Positions 7,779 to 15,255 of a stretch of 34,854 bases of DNA are shown here, in pieces. The position numbers and the translations under genes are program-made. The stretch comes from JAFNGF01 sp964567045 (GTDB lineage: Bacteria > Planctomycetota > Phycisphaerae > Sedimentisphaerales > Anaerobacaceae). Within the stretch, counting starts at the first letter, position 1. Every line of letters starts with the position of its first letter. The stretch lies in assembly GCA_964567045.1 (NCBI GenBank), contig CAZMLE010000043.1, forward strand, positions 1 to 34,854, written 5' to 3'. The notes beneath the pieces are model-generated. The model was given only the letters and a program-made list of their open reading frames with translations, had not been told where the DNA came from and did no database searches.

Positions 7779-8756
7779 TCAACTGACATTTAATGCCTTA
7801 TTTACTGCGGCCTTCATTTTGGAAAGGCCGGTCTTTGCTACCTCCAGCGGGTCCTGCTGCCAGTAGGTAGGATTGAAAAGTTCAAGGGACAGAACTGCCC
7901 CACTGCCGTTGGCGTGCAGGTCGCGCAGAATCTGTGTCAGTGGTGCGACGCCGTCGCCTGGATAGACCCGGTCGCGGTCGGTTATCATATCGCGAGGCGG
8001 ATCGGCAGGATAATCGTTCAAATGAAAGACGTGGATCGCCTGGGCACTGAGCAGCTTTAAGCCGTTAAAGTCCGACCCGCCCTTATAGATGTGATAGACA
8101 TCGGGCAGCAGGCACGCCTTGGGATGCCTGCTTTCGATCGCTACAAACATGGCCTGGCCCAATCGGTGCAGATTCTTGGATGAGCCCCATATCTCCAGTT
8201 GCGGCACCACTCCAAGCTGGTCGCCGATTTCCAGCAGTGTGCGATAGCGTTCAGCAGCTTTAGCCAGGTCCAGGCCAGGCTCCCTCGTAGCCCCGGCGGG
8301 CGGGGCGGCGATGCGCTTGCCGCCAATCTGCGCCAGCACGTCCATGTCACGCCTAACTTGTTCCAGGCCTTTAGCTCGCTCGGCATCGTCCTCCACAATC
8401 CACTGGAAGAAAGAAATAGCGCTTTCGACCGTCAGAGCCGAGTCCTCGATGCGCTTGCGGATGTCTTTCAGATTGCCGCCATGCCTGGCGTAATCGTGGA
8501 TTTTGTCGGCCCACGGCTCAATACATTTGTAGCCGGCCTTAGCAGCGATCTCCACCTCCTGGTCCAGACCGAGCTTTTGCCCCCGGATAGTGCTGGTGTT
8601 GAAGCAATAGATCGGGAATCGGGAATCGGGAATCGGCAATGGCAGAACCTTGCTTGCGCCTTTAGCGGGCATCATCCCGCCGGTAGTTACAGCCGCCCCG
8701 GCAGCGGCTGCAGCGCCGACTAACAATTCTCGCCGAGATAAGTCATTTGTCGTCAC
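7779..8756 (-). CDS. Tat-exported TIM-barrel protein of the sugar phosphate isomerase/epimerase family
   Basis: 325 residues from GTG 8756, with AAGGAG seven bases upstream. A twin-arginine signal (LSRRELLVGAAAAAGAA) precedes an AP-endonuclease-2-type TIM barrel: GYKCIEPWAD, LKDIRKRIEDSAL, then late barrel elements LLPDVYHIYKGG, HVFHLNDYPADPPRD and VLSLELFNPTYW carrying acidic and His residues where the family binds metal. This superfamily includes hydroxypyruvate and xylose isomerases and inositol-catabolism enzymes; the substrate cannot be given. The Tat export fits the many exported sugar enzymes of Planctomycetota. A heptamer array at 8611-8638 encodes the linker just after the signal region. 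Confidence 0.85.
   Translation of the reverse strand: MTTNDLSRRELLVGAAAAAGAAVTTGGMMPAKGASKVLPLPIPDSRFPIYCFNTSTIRGQKLGLDQEVEIAAKAGYKCIEPWADKIHDYARHGGNLKDIRKRIEDSALTVESAISFFQWIVEDDAERAKGLEQVRRDMDVLAQIGGKRIAAPPAGATREPGLDLAKAAERYRTLLEIGDQLGVVPQLEIWGSSKNLHRLGQAMFVAIESRHPKACLLPDVYHIYKGGSDFNGLKLLSAQAIHVFHLNDYPADPPRDMITDRDRVYPGDGVAPLTQILRDLHANGSGAVLSLELFNPTYWQQDPLEVAKTGLSKMKAAVNKALNVS
8611..8638. repeat. Period-7 tandem array inside a coding region
   Basis: Four units, ATCGGGA three times then ATCGGCA. The 28-base array lies in the linker between the Tat signal and the TIM barrel of the gene at 7779-8756 and encodes PIPDSRFPI on the minus strand. Confidence 0.85.
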
Positions 8757-8797
8757 GGTTTTCTCCTTGCGTTGATAAAATCCACTTGAATTGATGA

Positions 8798-8818
8798 CCC
8801 CCAGGGTAAACCTGGGGG
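8798..8818 (-). terminator. Strong hairpin between two minus-strand genes
   Basis: CCCCCAGG (8798-8805), a five-base loop and CCTGGGGG (8811-8818) form a perfect 8-bp GC-rich stem just after the DUF1805 gene. No clean T tract follows on the minus strand, so it may be an attenuator or mRNA-end stabiliser rather than a full terminator. Confidence 0.55.
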
Positions 8819-8823
8819 CTAAA

Positions 8824-9132
8824 CTAAGCTATCAATGCGAAGGCGTCACTGGCCTGCATACCTTCTTTTATGCCGAGAGCTTTGGCCTTTGCGTTGGCCT
8901 TGGTAATTTTGCGGTTAGGGAATCGCTCCAGTGTGCCTATGGGATTATCCGGCGTGCTTTCCACAATCGCGGCGGCAACGCCATATCTTTGGCAGGCTTC
9001 CACATCTATCGCCGGACAAGCAAGAAAGCCTTTGCCACCGGCTACTAACAGAATATTAAATCCGGCCCATTTGGTCTGCACGCCTTCAACCAGTCCGCCG
9101 GCGGTCTGAAATGCCTTTGTATAGACCTCCAT
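8824..9132 (-). CDS. YunC/DUF1805 family protein
   Basis: 102 residues from ATG 9132, chosen because GAGGGGG stands about 7 bases upstream; a longer in-frame start at 9186 would add unrelated residues. The centre reads FNILLVAGGKGFLACPAIDV followed by EACQRYGVAAAIVESTPD, close to the DUF1805 pattern (V-x-G-x-x-G-F-L-x-C ... A-A-x-x). Members are small cytoplasmic proteins of unknown role. The C-terminal ~30 residues (ITKANAKAKALGIKEG) are helical and charged. Confidence 0.65.
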   Translation of the reverse strand: MEVYTKAFQTAGGLVEGVQTKWAGFNILLVAGGKGFLACPAIDVEACQRYGVAAAIVESTPDNPIGTLERFPNRKITKANAKAKALGIKEGMQASDAFALIA

Positions 9133-9174
9133 TGTTGTGCCCCCTCTTTTATTTATTGTTGCCAGAGCAGTAGG

Positions 9175-9209
9175 TACGAGCCACAAGAGACGAGCGACGA
9201 GTGACGAGC
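9175..9209. repeat. Period-7 tandem array, five units
   Basis: In phase from 9175: TACGAGC, CACAAGA, GACGAGC, GACGAGT, GACGAGC. It sits just downstream of the phosphohexomutase gene. Confidence 0.75.
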
Positions 9210-9212
9210 AGG

Positions 9213-10583
9213 TTACACGGGCTTGCCGAGCATCTGTTCGATTTCGGCTAAATTGGCCTCAAGCAGCTCTTTGGTTTTGGCCTCAACGTTTAGCCGCAGC
9301 AGCGGCTCGGTATTGCTCGCTCGACAATTAAACCACCACTCTTTGAATCCGACCGTAATGCCGTCCAGACGGTCGATTTGGCCCTGGGCGTATCTCTTGG
9401 CAAGCTCATCCATCTTGGCTTGCTTATCCTTTACCTCAAAGTTCTTTTCGCCGCTGCTATAGTATCTTCGCAACGGCTCAATCAGATTGCCGACCGGCGT
9501 TTTGGCCTCGCTAACGATATTCAGCACGTGCACCAGGGTGATAAAGCCCGAGTCGGTGCAGAAGTTGTCACGATAATAGAAGTGCCCCGAAAGTTCGCCG
9601 CCGAATATGGCGTGGGAGTCTCGCATCGCCTTTTTCATAAAGGCGTGCCCGACCCGTTCTCTGCGCGGGGTGCCTCCATATTTAATAATTTCTTCCGCCA
9701 CTACCCGGCTGCTGCGCACATCAAAAACAATCGTTGATTTTGGCTCTTTTTTGAGGAAATAAGGTACCATCATGGCAGTCACCAAATCGCTGCCGACAAC
9801 CTGCCCCTTCTCGTCGATGAAGGCCATTCTGTCGGCGTCGCCATCGAAGCAGACTCCGAAGTGGCACTGGTTTCTTTTTACGGAGGCTTTTACCTGAGCC
9901 AGATTTTTCTCTATCAGAGGGTCGGGCCGGTGCCTGAATCTTCCGGCATGCTCAAAATTGATCTGGATTATTTCTATCGGCAAATCGCCGAAAACTGCCG
10001 GCAGAGTTTTGCCGGCCATGCCGTTCGAGGCGTCAACAGCGATTTTCAATTTGTTAAGATTAGGGTTCAGGAACTTCAGAACGTGCTTTTTGTACTGCTC
10101 TGTCAAATCCAGCTTCTTGATAGAGCCGGTGGGTTTGCCTTTGGTGTGAATCAGGGCGGTGGCCAGGTGCTTTATGTCTTTTAGGCCGGTATCTTCGCCG
10201 ACAGGTTTAGCGCCCAGGCCGGAGATCTTAAAGCCGTTGTACTTGGCCGGATTATGCGAAGCGGTAACCTGCACGCCGCCGCAGGTTCCCAGATGATTGA
10301 TCGCAAAATACATCTGCGGCGTATCAACCATTCCTATATCAATTACGCTGGCCCCGGTGGAGCGCATTCCCTCTGTAAGCGCCTCCGCCAAAGCCGGGCT
10401 ATGCTTTCTCATGTCACGACCGACACAGAGCGAGTGACTATCGGCCAATCCGCGTTCGTAGCCGCGAACTAGAGACGGCAAAAATCGAGCGGCGGCACAG
10501 CCGATCTTCCACGCATCCTCTTCGTTAACTTCGTCCGGATAGATGCCCCTTATGTCGTATGCCTTAAAAATCGCCGGGTCCAT
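9213..10583 (-). CDS. Phosphomannomutase/phosphoglucomutase
   Basis: 456 residues from ATG 10583 (AGGGG about 7 bases upstream; a TTG at 10601 is possible but less likely). It interconverts hexose 6- and 1-phosphates in the cytoplasm, feeding sugar nucleotide synthesis. All four signatures of the alpha-D-phosphohexomutase superfamily are present: the phosphoserine loop TASHNP (Ser109), the metal loop DGDADR (247-252), the sugar-binding GGELSGH (328-334), and the C-terminal phosphate-binding RASNTEPLLRLNVEA. The form is closest to bacterial ManB/AlgC-type bifunctional enzymes, but the preference for mannose or glucose cannot be read from the sequence. It has its own promoter and is not part of the arsenic operon upstream. 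Confidence 0.93.
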   Translation of the reverse strand: MDPAIFKAYDIRGIYPDEVNEEDAWKIGCAAARFLPSLVRGYERGLADSHSLCVGRDMRKHSPALAEALTEGMRSTGASVIDIGMVDTPQMYFAINHLGTCGGVQVTASHNPAKYNGFKISGLGAKPVGEDTGLKDIKHLATALIHTKGKPTGSIKKLDLTEQYKKHVLKFLNPNLNKLKIAVDASNGMAGKTLPAVFGDLPIEIIQINFEHAGRFRHRPDPLIEKNLAQVKASVKRNQCHFGVCFDGDADRMAFIDEKGQVVGSDLVTAMMVPYFLKKEPKSTIVFDVRSSRVVAEEIIKYGGTPRRERVGHAFMKKAMRDSHAIFGGELSGHFYYRDNFCTDSGFITLVHVLNIVSEAKTPVGNLIEPLRRYYSSGEKNFEVKDKQAKMDELAKRYAQGQIDRLDGITVGFKEWWFNCRASNTEPLLRLNVEAKTKELLEANLAEIEQMLGKPV

Positions 10584-10618
10584 CGGTTTACCCCTGAACA
10601 ACGAACGTTTGACTGGCT

Positions 10619-10646
10619 ATTTTATGGCCTGGGCTGTGATTGTCAA
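10619..10646 (-). promoter_or_regulatory. Sigma70-type promoter of the phosphohexomutase gene
   Basis: Minus strand TTGACA (10646-10641), 16-base spacer, TAAAAT (10624-10619), 36 bases before the ATG. This separates the gene from the operon ending at 10674. Confidence 0.7.
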
Positions 10647-10673
10647 CAACGAAAGGCGGGCAATAAAGTGCGC

Positions 10674-11372
10674 TTAATGGGCGATGAAAATGAGGTAAAG
10701 ACCAGCAAAGATTACCGCCGCTCCACATACGGCTTTGATTACTCTTGTGGCTTTGGATTTTTCGTTCCAATTCATATATCGCTGCACAAGCTCAGTGCAG
10801 GTTCCGGCAAAAACAATAACAGAGCAATGCCCGATGCCGTAAGCCAGCAGAAGGGCCAAGCCGTAGAGTAAATTTGTCGCCGCCGTTTTGAAAGTTACCG
10901 CCAGCATCGGGGCCATATAGGCAAACGTACAGGGCCCCAGAGCGATTCCGAATACCAGTCCAAGAATAAAAGCAGCCAGCGGGCCTCTGCGCTTCATACC
11001 AATCTGCCCAGGCCCGCTAAAGGGTATCGGTATTACATCCAGCAGTATCAGGCCCACCACAAAAAAGATGACGGCGACAAAGTAATTTCCATATCGCCCG
11101 ACGTCGCCTAACATTCGCCCGGCTGCGGCAGTAACGGCGCCGATGCCGGCAATCGTGATTAATATGCCGACGGCAAACAGGCTCGCTATGTAAAACGCCC
11201 GCCGAGTCGAGATTCGTCCCTGCTGGTCAATGAATCCGACTATCAAAGGAATGCTTGCCAGGTGACATGGGCTAAGTAGTATGCTCAGGACCCCCCAGAC
11301 CAAGGCGGCGGTTATAGCTATTGCGGGCGTCCCCTCAACAGCATGTGTCAGCGTCGTAAAGAGTCTTTCCAT
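10674..11372 (-). CDS. ccdA: CcdA/DsbD-type transmembrane thiol-disulfide carrier
   Basis: 232 residues with about six hydrophobic helices. The two cysteines expected of the family are in place, ILLSPCHLAS (Cys36) and IALGPCTF (Cys148), in the first and fourth helices. Such proteins pass reducing equivalents from cytoplasmic thioredoxin across the inner membrane to periplasmic thioredoxin-like proteins. It ends a long operon and lies 3 bases after the thioredoxin-domain gene at 11376-12329, the probable periplasmic partner, with further thioredoxin-fold genes upstream. The length matches short CcdA proteins rather than three-domain DsbD. Confidence 0.85.
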   Translation of the reverse strand: MERLFTTLTHAVEGTPAIAITAALVWGVLSILLSPCHLASIPLIVGFIDQQGRISTRRAFYIASLFAVGILITIAGIGAVTAAAGRMLGDVGRYGNYFVAVIFFVVGLILLDVIPIPFSGPGQIGMKRRGPLAAFILGLVFGIALGPCTFAYMAPMLAVTFKTAATNLLYGLALLLAYGIGHCSVIVFAGTCTELVQRYMNWNEKSKATRVIKAVCGAAVIFAGLYLIFIAH

Positions 11373-11375
11373 CCG

Positions 11376-12329
11376 CTATTTGACACCCATTTCCGACAGT
11401 TTTGCCTCGATCTGTTCTTGTGGGAAAAAGCCGAGGTGGCGAAAGACCTCTTTGCCGGTTTTATCGAAAAATATCTGAACTGGGATGGCCTGGATTCCGT
11501 ACCGACCTGCAAGAATTGGCTCCTGTCCCACATGAATAAAGAGGACATTAATTTTTCCCTTGTATTTCTCTCGCAGTGTATCCAGTATCGGGGCCAGCAT
11601 GTCACAAGGCACGCAGCCGGTGGAGCCGAAATCGACAAGGGACGCCATGCCACTTGCGCGTACTTTGTCAACCGGATTGTCTTTTGCCAGGGCTGCCTGG
11701 ATGTTCAGCCAAGGGGCGGAAATTTCAATCTGCATTCTCTGGCCGAGGGTCTGGATGTACTTGTTGATAAACTCCTGCTGTTTCTGCTGAAGAAGGAATT
11801 GCACGATTTGCGGCCCGACTTGCCCCAGTGAAGCACCACCGAGGGTTTCTTTATTGCTATTGTAGAAATAGAGGACTTCTGAATCGCCGACCTCAACATT
11901 CTTGACTAAAGTGGGCAAATAATCTTGGATAATTGTCTGGTCGTTCTTTTGGGAGATGTCCCTGCCGTTTTTAGCCGCCTCAGCCCTTGCCTCAGCCAAG
12001 AGTAGCTTGACCGTTGCGGTCTGCTCCAAAACGAAAAAGGCATTTTTTTCGAGTTTTGGCCGCATTTGCTCCTGCGCTTTAGCGATTTCTTCCCTCAGCT
12101 CCTTATCATAAATAAGAAGGTCGCCAGCCTTGAGCAATACTCCTTTGGGAAGCTCCGAGGCCATCGCGTAGGTCAAGGCCCCTATTGTCAAGCCCGGATA
12201 CAGGTCATTGACCGTCTGGGATTTTGGGGGCACCGAACTGACTGTGCTATTTTTTTCGGCCCCCTGGAGGGGCACCACCAATGCCAACAAAGAAAGATAC
12301 GCGACTATAAAAATGCCAAAGCGTTTCAT
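11376..12329 (-). CDS. Exported protein: SurA/PrsA-like N-terminal region fused to a thioredoxin domain
   Basis: 317 residues from ATG 12329 (AGGA 8 bases upstream; ATG 12344 is an alternative). A Sec signal (residues 1-22) precedes a helical region (about 50-205: LLKAGDLLIYDKELREEI, LEQTATVKLLLAEARAEAAK) that resembles the N-terminal chaperone part of SurA/PrsA-type foldases. The C-terminal ~95 residues are a thioredoxin domain with active site STGCVPCD (Cys239, Cys242), the buried Asp-like strand FIHVG and the cis-proline loop IQAIPVQIFF. A periplasmic reductant or isomerase working with the adjacent CcdA is the likely role. The same operon contains a second, differently built thioredoxin protein, so two substrates or a relay are possible. 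Confidence 0.8.
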   Translation of the reverse strand: MKRFGIFIVAYLSLLALVVPLQGAEKNSTVSSVPPKSQTVNDLYPGLTIGALTYAMASELPKGVLLKAGDLLIYDKELREEIAKAQEQMRPKLEKNAFFVLEQTATVKLLLAEARAEAAKNGRDISQKNDQTIIQDYLPTLVKNVEVGDSEVLYFYNSNKETLGGASLGQVGPQIVQFLLQQKQQEFINKYIQTLGQRMQIEISAPWLNIQAALAKDNPVDKVRASGMASLVDFGSTGCVPCDMLAPILDTLREKYKGKINVLFIHVGQEPILAGRYGIQAIPVQIFFDKTGKEVFRHLGFFPQEQIEAKLSEMGVK

Positions 12330-12353
12330 CGTCGTTTTCCTCATACTATGTTG

Positions 12354-13841
12354 TTATTTAGGTACACATTCGCCAATCTTGCAGGCCTTTTGAATTTGTT
12401 CGGGCGACAGTTTCATCTTGTCGGCAAGGGCCTGATTGATACTTATCAGCTTGCCCGTCTCGTAAGGGTTCTGCTCGACCCATTTCTTGAGGTTCTCGGC
12501 ATTGATAAAAAAGCCCTGGTGGAAGCAGCCGGCAGAGGCCCATGTGCCGTCCGGTTTCTGTCGCTGGCCGAACCAGGCAACGGCAGTTGCCGGCTCGAGT
12601 GAAGCTACCTGCCCTCCAAAAGTCTTGACAATAATCTTGTCGCCTGTGAGGCGGTCCTTCTCGTGGACTTCTATATCCTTGCCCGTGCGAGCTGCTACAC
12701 CCAACGCACAGTGAGAACAGCAGCCCCAGGTGTAAAGGCCGTCAACCCTCACCACAGCAGCATCCTCAGGATAAACCGCCCGGTCGCAGAATCCACATCG
12801 CGCGGCTAATTCCTTGTCCTGTAGAATCTGCCAGCCGGCGATGGACCCGCCGGCGATTTTCTGCTCAGCCGAGGCTTTTTCTTTGTCGGCAAAAGCTTTG
12901 ATGGTTGGTCGCCCTGTCTGACCATCGAGCCCGTACAGATACATCGCCTCCGCAGCGGCAATGGGTTCGCCGGTAGCCCAATCTGTCACCGTAACCTTTT
13001 TCTGGAAATCAGTTTTGTCCTCGGTCAGACACGAATACATTATGAAATAACAATGCGGACTGCAAAGCCGCACCGGCCCCTTTTCGGTCCGAACCGTCAC
13101 GAGCGTTTTGGCCTCGATATCGCCATCGCACATATAGCAGATGTTTTCTTTGGGGCGATTGTCGGGCTGGGCGGGCGCGAGTCGCTCGAAGGTAGGCAAT
13201 TGCGTTTTTGGGCCTGACAGGTCAACGCCAAGCTCTTTCCATTTTGCCAGGATATCCTCTTTAGAGAAAAAGCCTTCGTGGCGGAACAGCTCCTTGCCCG
13301 AAGCGTCGTAAAAAATCTGTGTGGGCATTAAGCTGATTCGATATTCCGAAGCTGCGCCGGGATATTTGTTCAAATCGATGAACTGCACGATAATCTTTCC
13401 CTCTAACTCTTTCTTAAGCTCTTCCAGAATTGGCGCCATCATCTTGCACGGGATGCACGTGCCTGCTCCTATGTCTATAAGCGCAGGCAAACCTTTGCCC
13501 ACAAGCTCGGCCGGCTGGTTCTTTGTAGCCGCTTCCTGCTGGGTAACCTTACCGACAGAGGCCGCATCTCCCATCGCTGCTGTTTTTTGGCCGGACTGAT
13601 TATACTTGACGGCAATTACAGCAGCCACCGCGGCAATTAGAATGACAACTATTGCTACTTTTCCGATTTTGTTCATCTTCGAGACCCCTTCCTTTCTAAG
13701 CACCGACCTTATCCACCTTGCCAGAAGCCAGATGCCTGCGGCGATTGCCAGCAGAAGCAGAGGATGTATAGCACGGCCGCCAATGCAGGGGCACTGGGCG
13801 ACCAGCGCCAACTTCCAAAATATCACGCCCGCATAGCACAT
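12354..13841 (-). CDS. Membrane-anchored thioredoxin with NosL-like and Cys-rich metal-binding regions
   Basis: 495 residues if started at ATG 13841 (AAGGTGG upstream). An internal ATG at 13676 (residue 56) also has a strong site (AGGAAGGGG), so the first 55 residues, with a CPC motif and one membrane helix, may be a formerly separate small gene now in frame. A second helix (58-78) follows, then a thioredoxin domain with GAGTCIPCK (Cys129, Cys132) and the cis-proline ISLMPTQIFYD. Next comes a NosL-like region: ENICYMCDGDIEAK, LCSPHCYFIMYS, VTVTDWATGEPIAAAEAMYL. After it is another Cys cluster (RCGFCDRAVYPED, YTWGCCSHCALG) and a C-terminal part ending IGECVPK. NosL proteins bind Cu(I); here the metal is unknown. 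This is an envelope metal-thiol protein of uncommon build. Confidence 0.75.
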   Translation of the reverse strand: MCYAGVIFWKLALVAQCPCIGGRAIHPLLLLAIAAGIWLLARWIRSVLRKEGVSKMNKIGKVAIVVILIAAVAAVIAVKYNQSGQKTAAMGDAASVGKVTQQEAATKNQPAELVGKGLPALIDIGAGTCIPCKMMAPILEELKKELEGKIIVQFIDLNKYPGAASEYRISLMPTQIFYDASGKELFRHEGFFSKEDILAKWKELGVDLSGPKTQLPTFERLAPAQPDNRPKENICYMCDGDIEAKTLVTVRTEKGPVRLCSPHCYFIMYSCLTEDKTDFQKKVTVTDWATGEPIAAAEAMYLYGLDGQTGRPTIKAFADKEKASAEQKIAGGSIAGWQILQDKELAARCGFCDRAVYPEDAAVVRVDGLYTWGCCSHCALGVAARTGKDIEVHEKDRLTGDKIIVKTFGGQVASLEPATAVAWFGQRQKPDGTWASAGCFHQGFFINAENLKKWVEQNPYETGKLISINQALADKMKLSPEQIQKACKIGECVPK

Positions 13842-13857
13842 AGGCCACCTTGAGCCT

Positions 13858-14391
13858 CTATTCGTCTGACAAGAGTTTCATGATCTGTCCATGAATGCGA
13901 CCTCTGAAAGTATCCGGCTCCTGCACCTGTTCCCAGACCTGGCTGATCTTCTCCCAGCGGATGGGTTTGCCGTCCTGGACAGAGGCAACGACCACCGCAC
14001 TCGAGTCGACCTCGAATAATCGTGTCAGCGGCTGGTTCTCAGGCAGGTCAATATTAACAAGCCTCCATTGCAATACGCCCTCATCGACCGCATCCTTCCA
14101 CTGTTCCTGAACAACCTGATGGGCCAGTGACTCGGCCAGCAGGCAGGAAGTGCAACGCAACGTGGGATGGAAGTAATAAATAATCACACGGAGGCTTGAA
14201 GACGGTGCACGTTGAATCGGACTGGTGCTCATGCGCACATTTACCGGCGAGGCCTGCTGAACCGCCAAAGACCCGGGGTTTGCCCGCATCGTAGCATCCG
14301 CAGGCAAGGAATATCTGCTGCGCTCAACCGGCTGACAGCCTGCGATGAGTGTCACCCACAGAATCAAAGATATGGAGGTCATCGTGTTCAT
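13858..14391 (-). CDS. Thioredoxin-fold lipoprotein, ArsF-like family
   Basis: 177 residues. It has a lipoprotein signal with lipobox LIAGC (Cys19). A Pro/Ser-rich linker leads to IIYYFHPTLRCTSC (Cys80, Cys83), the YYFH-x-x-x-R-C-x-x-C motif of a family often annotated 'nitrophenyl compound nitroreductase subunit ArsF'. Helix and strand order after it (LQWRLVNIDLPENQPLTRLF, then VVVASVQDG) fits a thioredoxin-like fold. It is probably attached to a membrane and takes part in the thiol chemistry of this operon. It lies 16 bases upstream of the thioredoxin-NosL gene and 10 bases after the small gene at 14402. Confidence 0.75.
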   Translation of the reverse strand: MNTMTSISLILWVTLIAGCQPVERSRYSLPADATMRANPGSLAVQQASPVNVRMSTSPIQRAPSSSLRVIIYYFHPTLRCTSCLLAESLAHQVVQEQWKDAVDEGVLQWRLVNIDLPENQPLTRLFEVDSSAVVVASVQDGKPIRWEKISQVWEQVQEPDTFRGRIHGQIMKLLSDE

Positions 14392-14401
14392 CGGCGTTAA
14401 C

Positions 14402-14620
14402 TCATTCCTTAATGGGCGGCGGCTCAGTTTTTATGTTCTCTCCTCGATGCCACTCAAATATGGGCTTGCAGTGCCCTTTGCCCCGAACAGCATCCACAGC
14501 CGGCTTGATGACGTTCTTAACGAAGATCAGGGCCATTTGCTGGTCGTCGTCCAGCGCGATACGTTCGAGCTCCTGCACCTGCTTGCCATCGAGCGTTATA
14601 ACCACCTTTTCATCCTGCAT
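14402..14620 (-). CDS. Small conserved-looking protein of unknown function
   Basis: 72 residues from ATG 14620, overlapping the end of the DGC gene by 11 bases, which suggests coupling. The longer frame to 14713 lies inside the DGC gene and is unlikely. The protein reads DEKVVITLDGKQVQELERIA, then DDDQQMALIFVKNVIKPAVD and a tail with KGHCKPIFEW. No signal, helix pair or metal motif stands out except one Cys. Not recognised. Confidence 0.5.
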   Translation of the reverse strand: MQDEKVVITLDGKQVQELERIALDDDQQMALIFVKNVIKPAVDAVRGKGHCKPIFEWHRGENIKTEPPPIKE

Positions 14621-14993
14621 TTGGCTGCAACATCTCAACTGCTTTTTGGGAAACTTTGTTGATGTTATCTTCGCTAGCTGGACTCTTTCCTTTCTCAAAA
14701 CCAAGATTGGCAAGCTGTAGGTGCATGAACTTACCGAATCCGGCCTGCTCTAAACAATTTTTGACGCACTTTAAGGGACAACCATCAATCGCCAGAATCT
14801 TTTCGGCGGATTCTGTGGTTTTCATAATACCGCCGACACGTCCGCCGATACCGGCCAGACAGAACATCTTGCCGATGCCGTCTCTGGTCAGTTTTCTTGC
14901 CGTTCGATCAGCGATTTCACCAACATCAGCCGCTCCGGAACAGGCAAATATCAAAGTCGGCCCGGCACTACAACAATTAGCCTGAGCGCACAT
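14610..14993 (-). CDS. DGC-domain putative zinc-binding protein
   Basis: 127 residues. The family pattern is clear: LIFACSGAADVGEIADRTAR, GIGKMFCLAGIGG, KILAIDGCPLKCVKNCLEQA, FMHLQLANLGFEKGKSPASE. Cysteines in CSG, FCLAG and DGCPLKC are the presumed metal ligands. The DGC motif itself is DGC at IDGCP. Such proteins commonly sit beside small thioredoxins and arsenic or selenium genes; the reaction is unknown. It lies 10 bases downstream of the mini-thioredoxin, and an UAAGGGGAA-type site precedes the ATG. Cytoplasmic. Confidence 0.8.
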   Translation of the reverse strand: MCAQANCCSAGPTLIFACSGAADVGEIADRTARKLTRDGIGKMFCLAGIGGRVGGIMKTTESAEKILAIDGCPLKCVKNCLEQAGFGKFMHLQLANLGFEKGKSPASEDNINKVSQKAVEMLQPNAG

Positions 14994-15003
14994 AATATTC
15001 CCC

Positions 15004-15237
15004 TTACATAAGCATCTTTTTTATTTCGTCCGGCGAAATAACTTTGCCGACGCTCTTTACCAGCCCGTCTATTGCCAGAGCCGGCGTCATCATCACGCCG
15101 AACTTCATAATTTCACTTATCTCGGTTACCTTTTCCAGCGAGTATTCGATGCTCAACTCTTTGGCAGCTATCTGGGCATTTTCCGCCAGTTTTTTACATT
15201 TAGGACAACCAGTGCCGAGAATCTGTATTTTTTTCAT
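15004..15237 (-). CDS. Mini-thioredoxin (redox-active disulfide protein family)
   Basis: 77 residues, the usual size of the MTH895/'redox-active disulfide protein 2' family. Active site ILGTGCPKCKKL (Cys11, Cys14), then a strand-helix pair and the cis-proline loop GVMMTPALAIDG. No export signal, so it works in the cytoplasm. Members often accompany ArsR, permease and ACR3-type genes. Possible partners are the neighbouring DGC protein or an arsenic-binding protein. It follows the RND gene by 18 bases. Confidence 0.85.
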   Translation of the reverse strand: MKKIQILGTGCPKCKKLAENAQIAAKELSIEYSLEKVTEISEIMKFGVMMTPALAIDGLVKSVGKVISPDEIKKMLM

Positions 15238-15255
15238 CTTGTGTTTCCTGTTTTT

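Noticed and set aside
8824..9186. Longer start for the DUF1805 gene
   Set aside because: The extra 18 residues match nothing in the family, and ATG 9132 has a strong ribosome site.
6102..9209. CRISPR array
   Set aside because: The repeats are contiguous 7-mers without spacers, and no cas gene is in the window.
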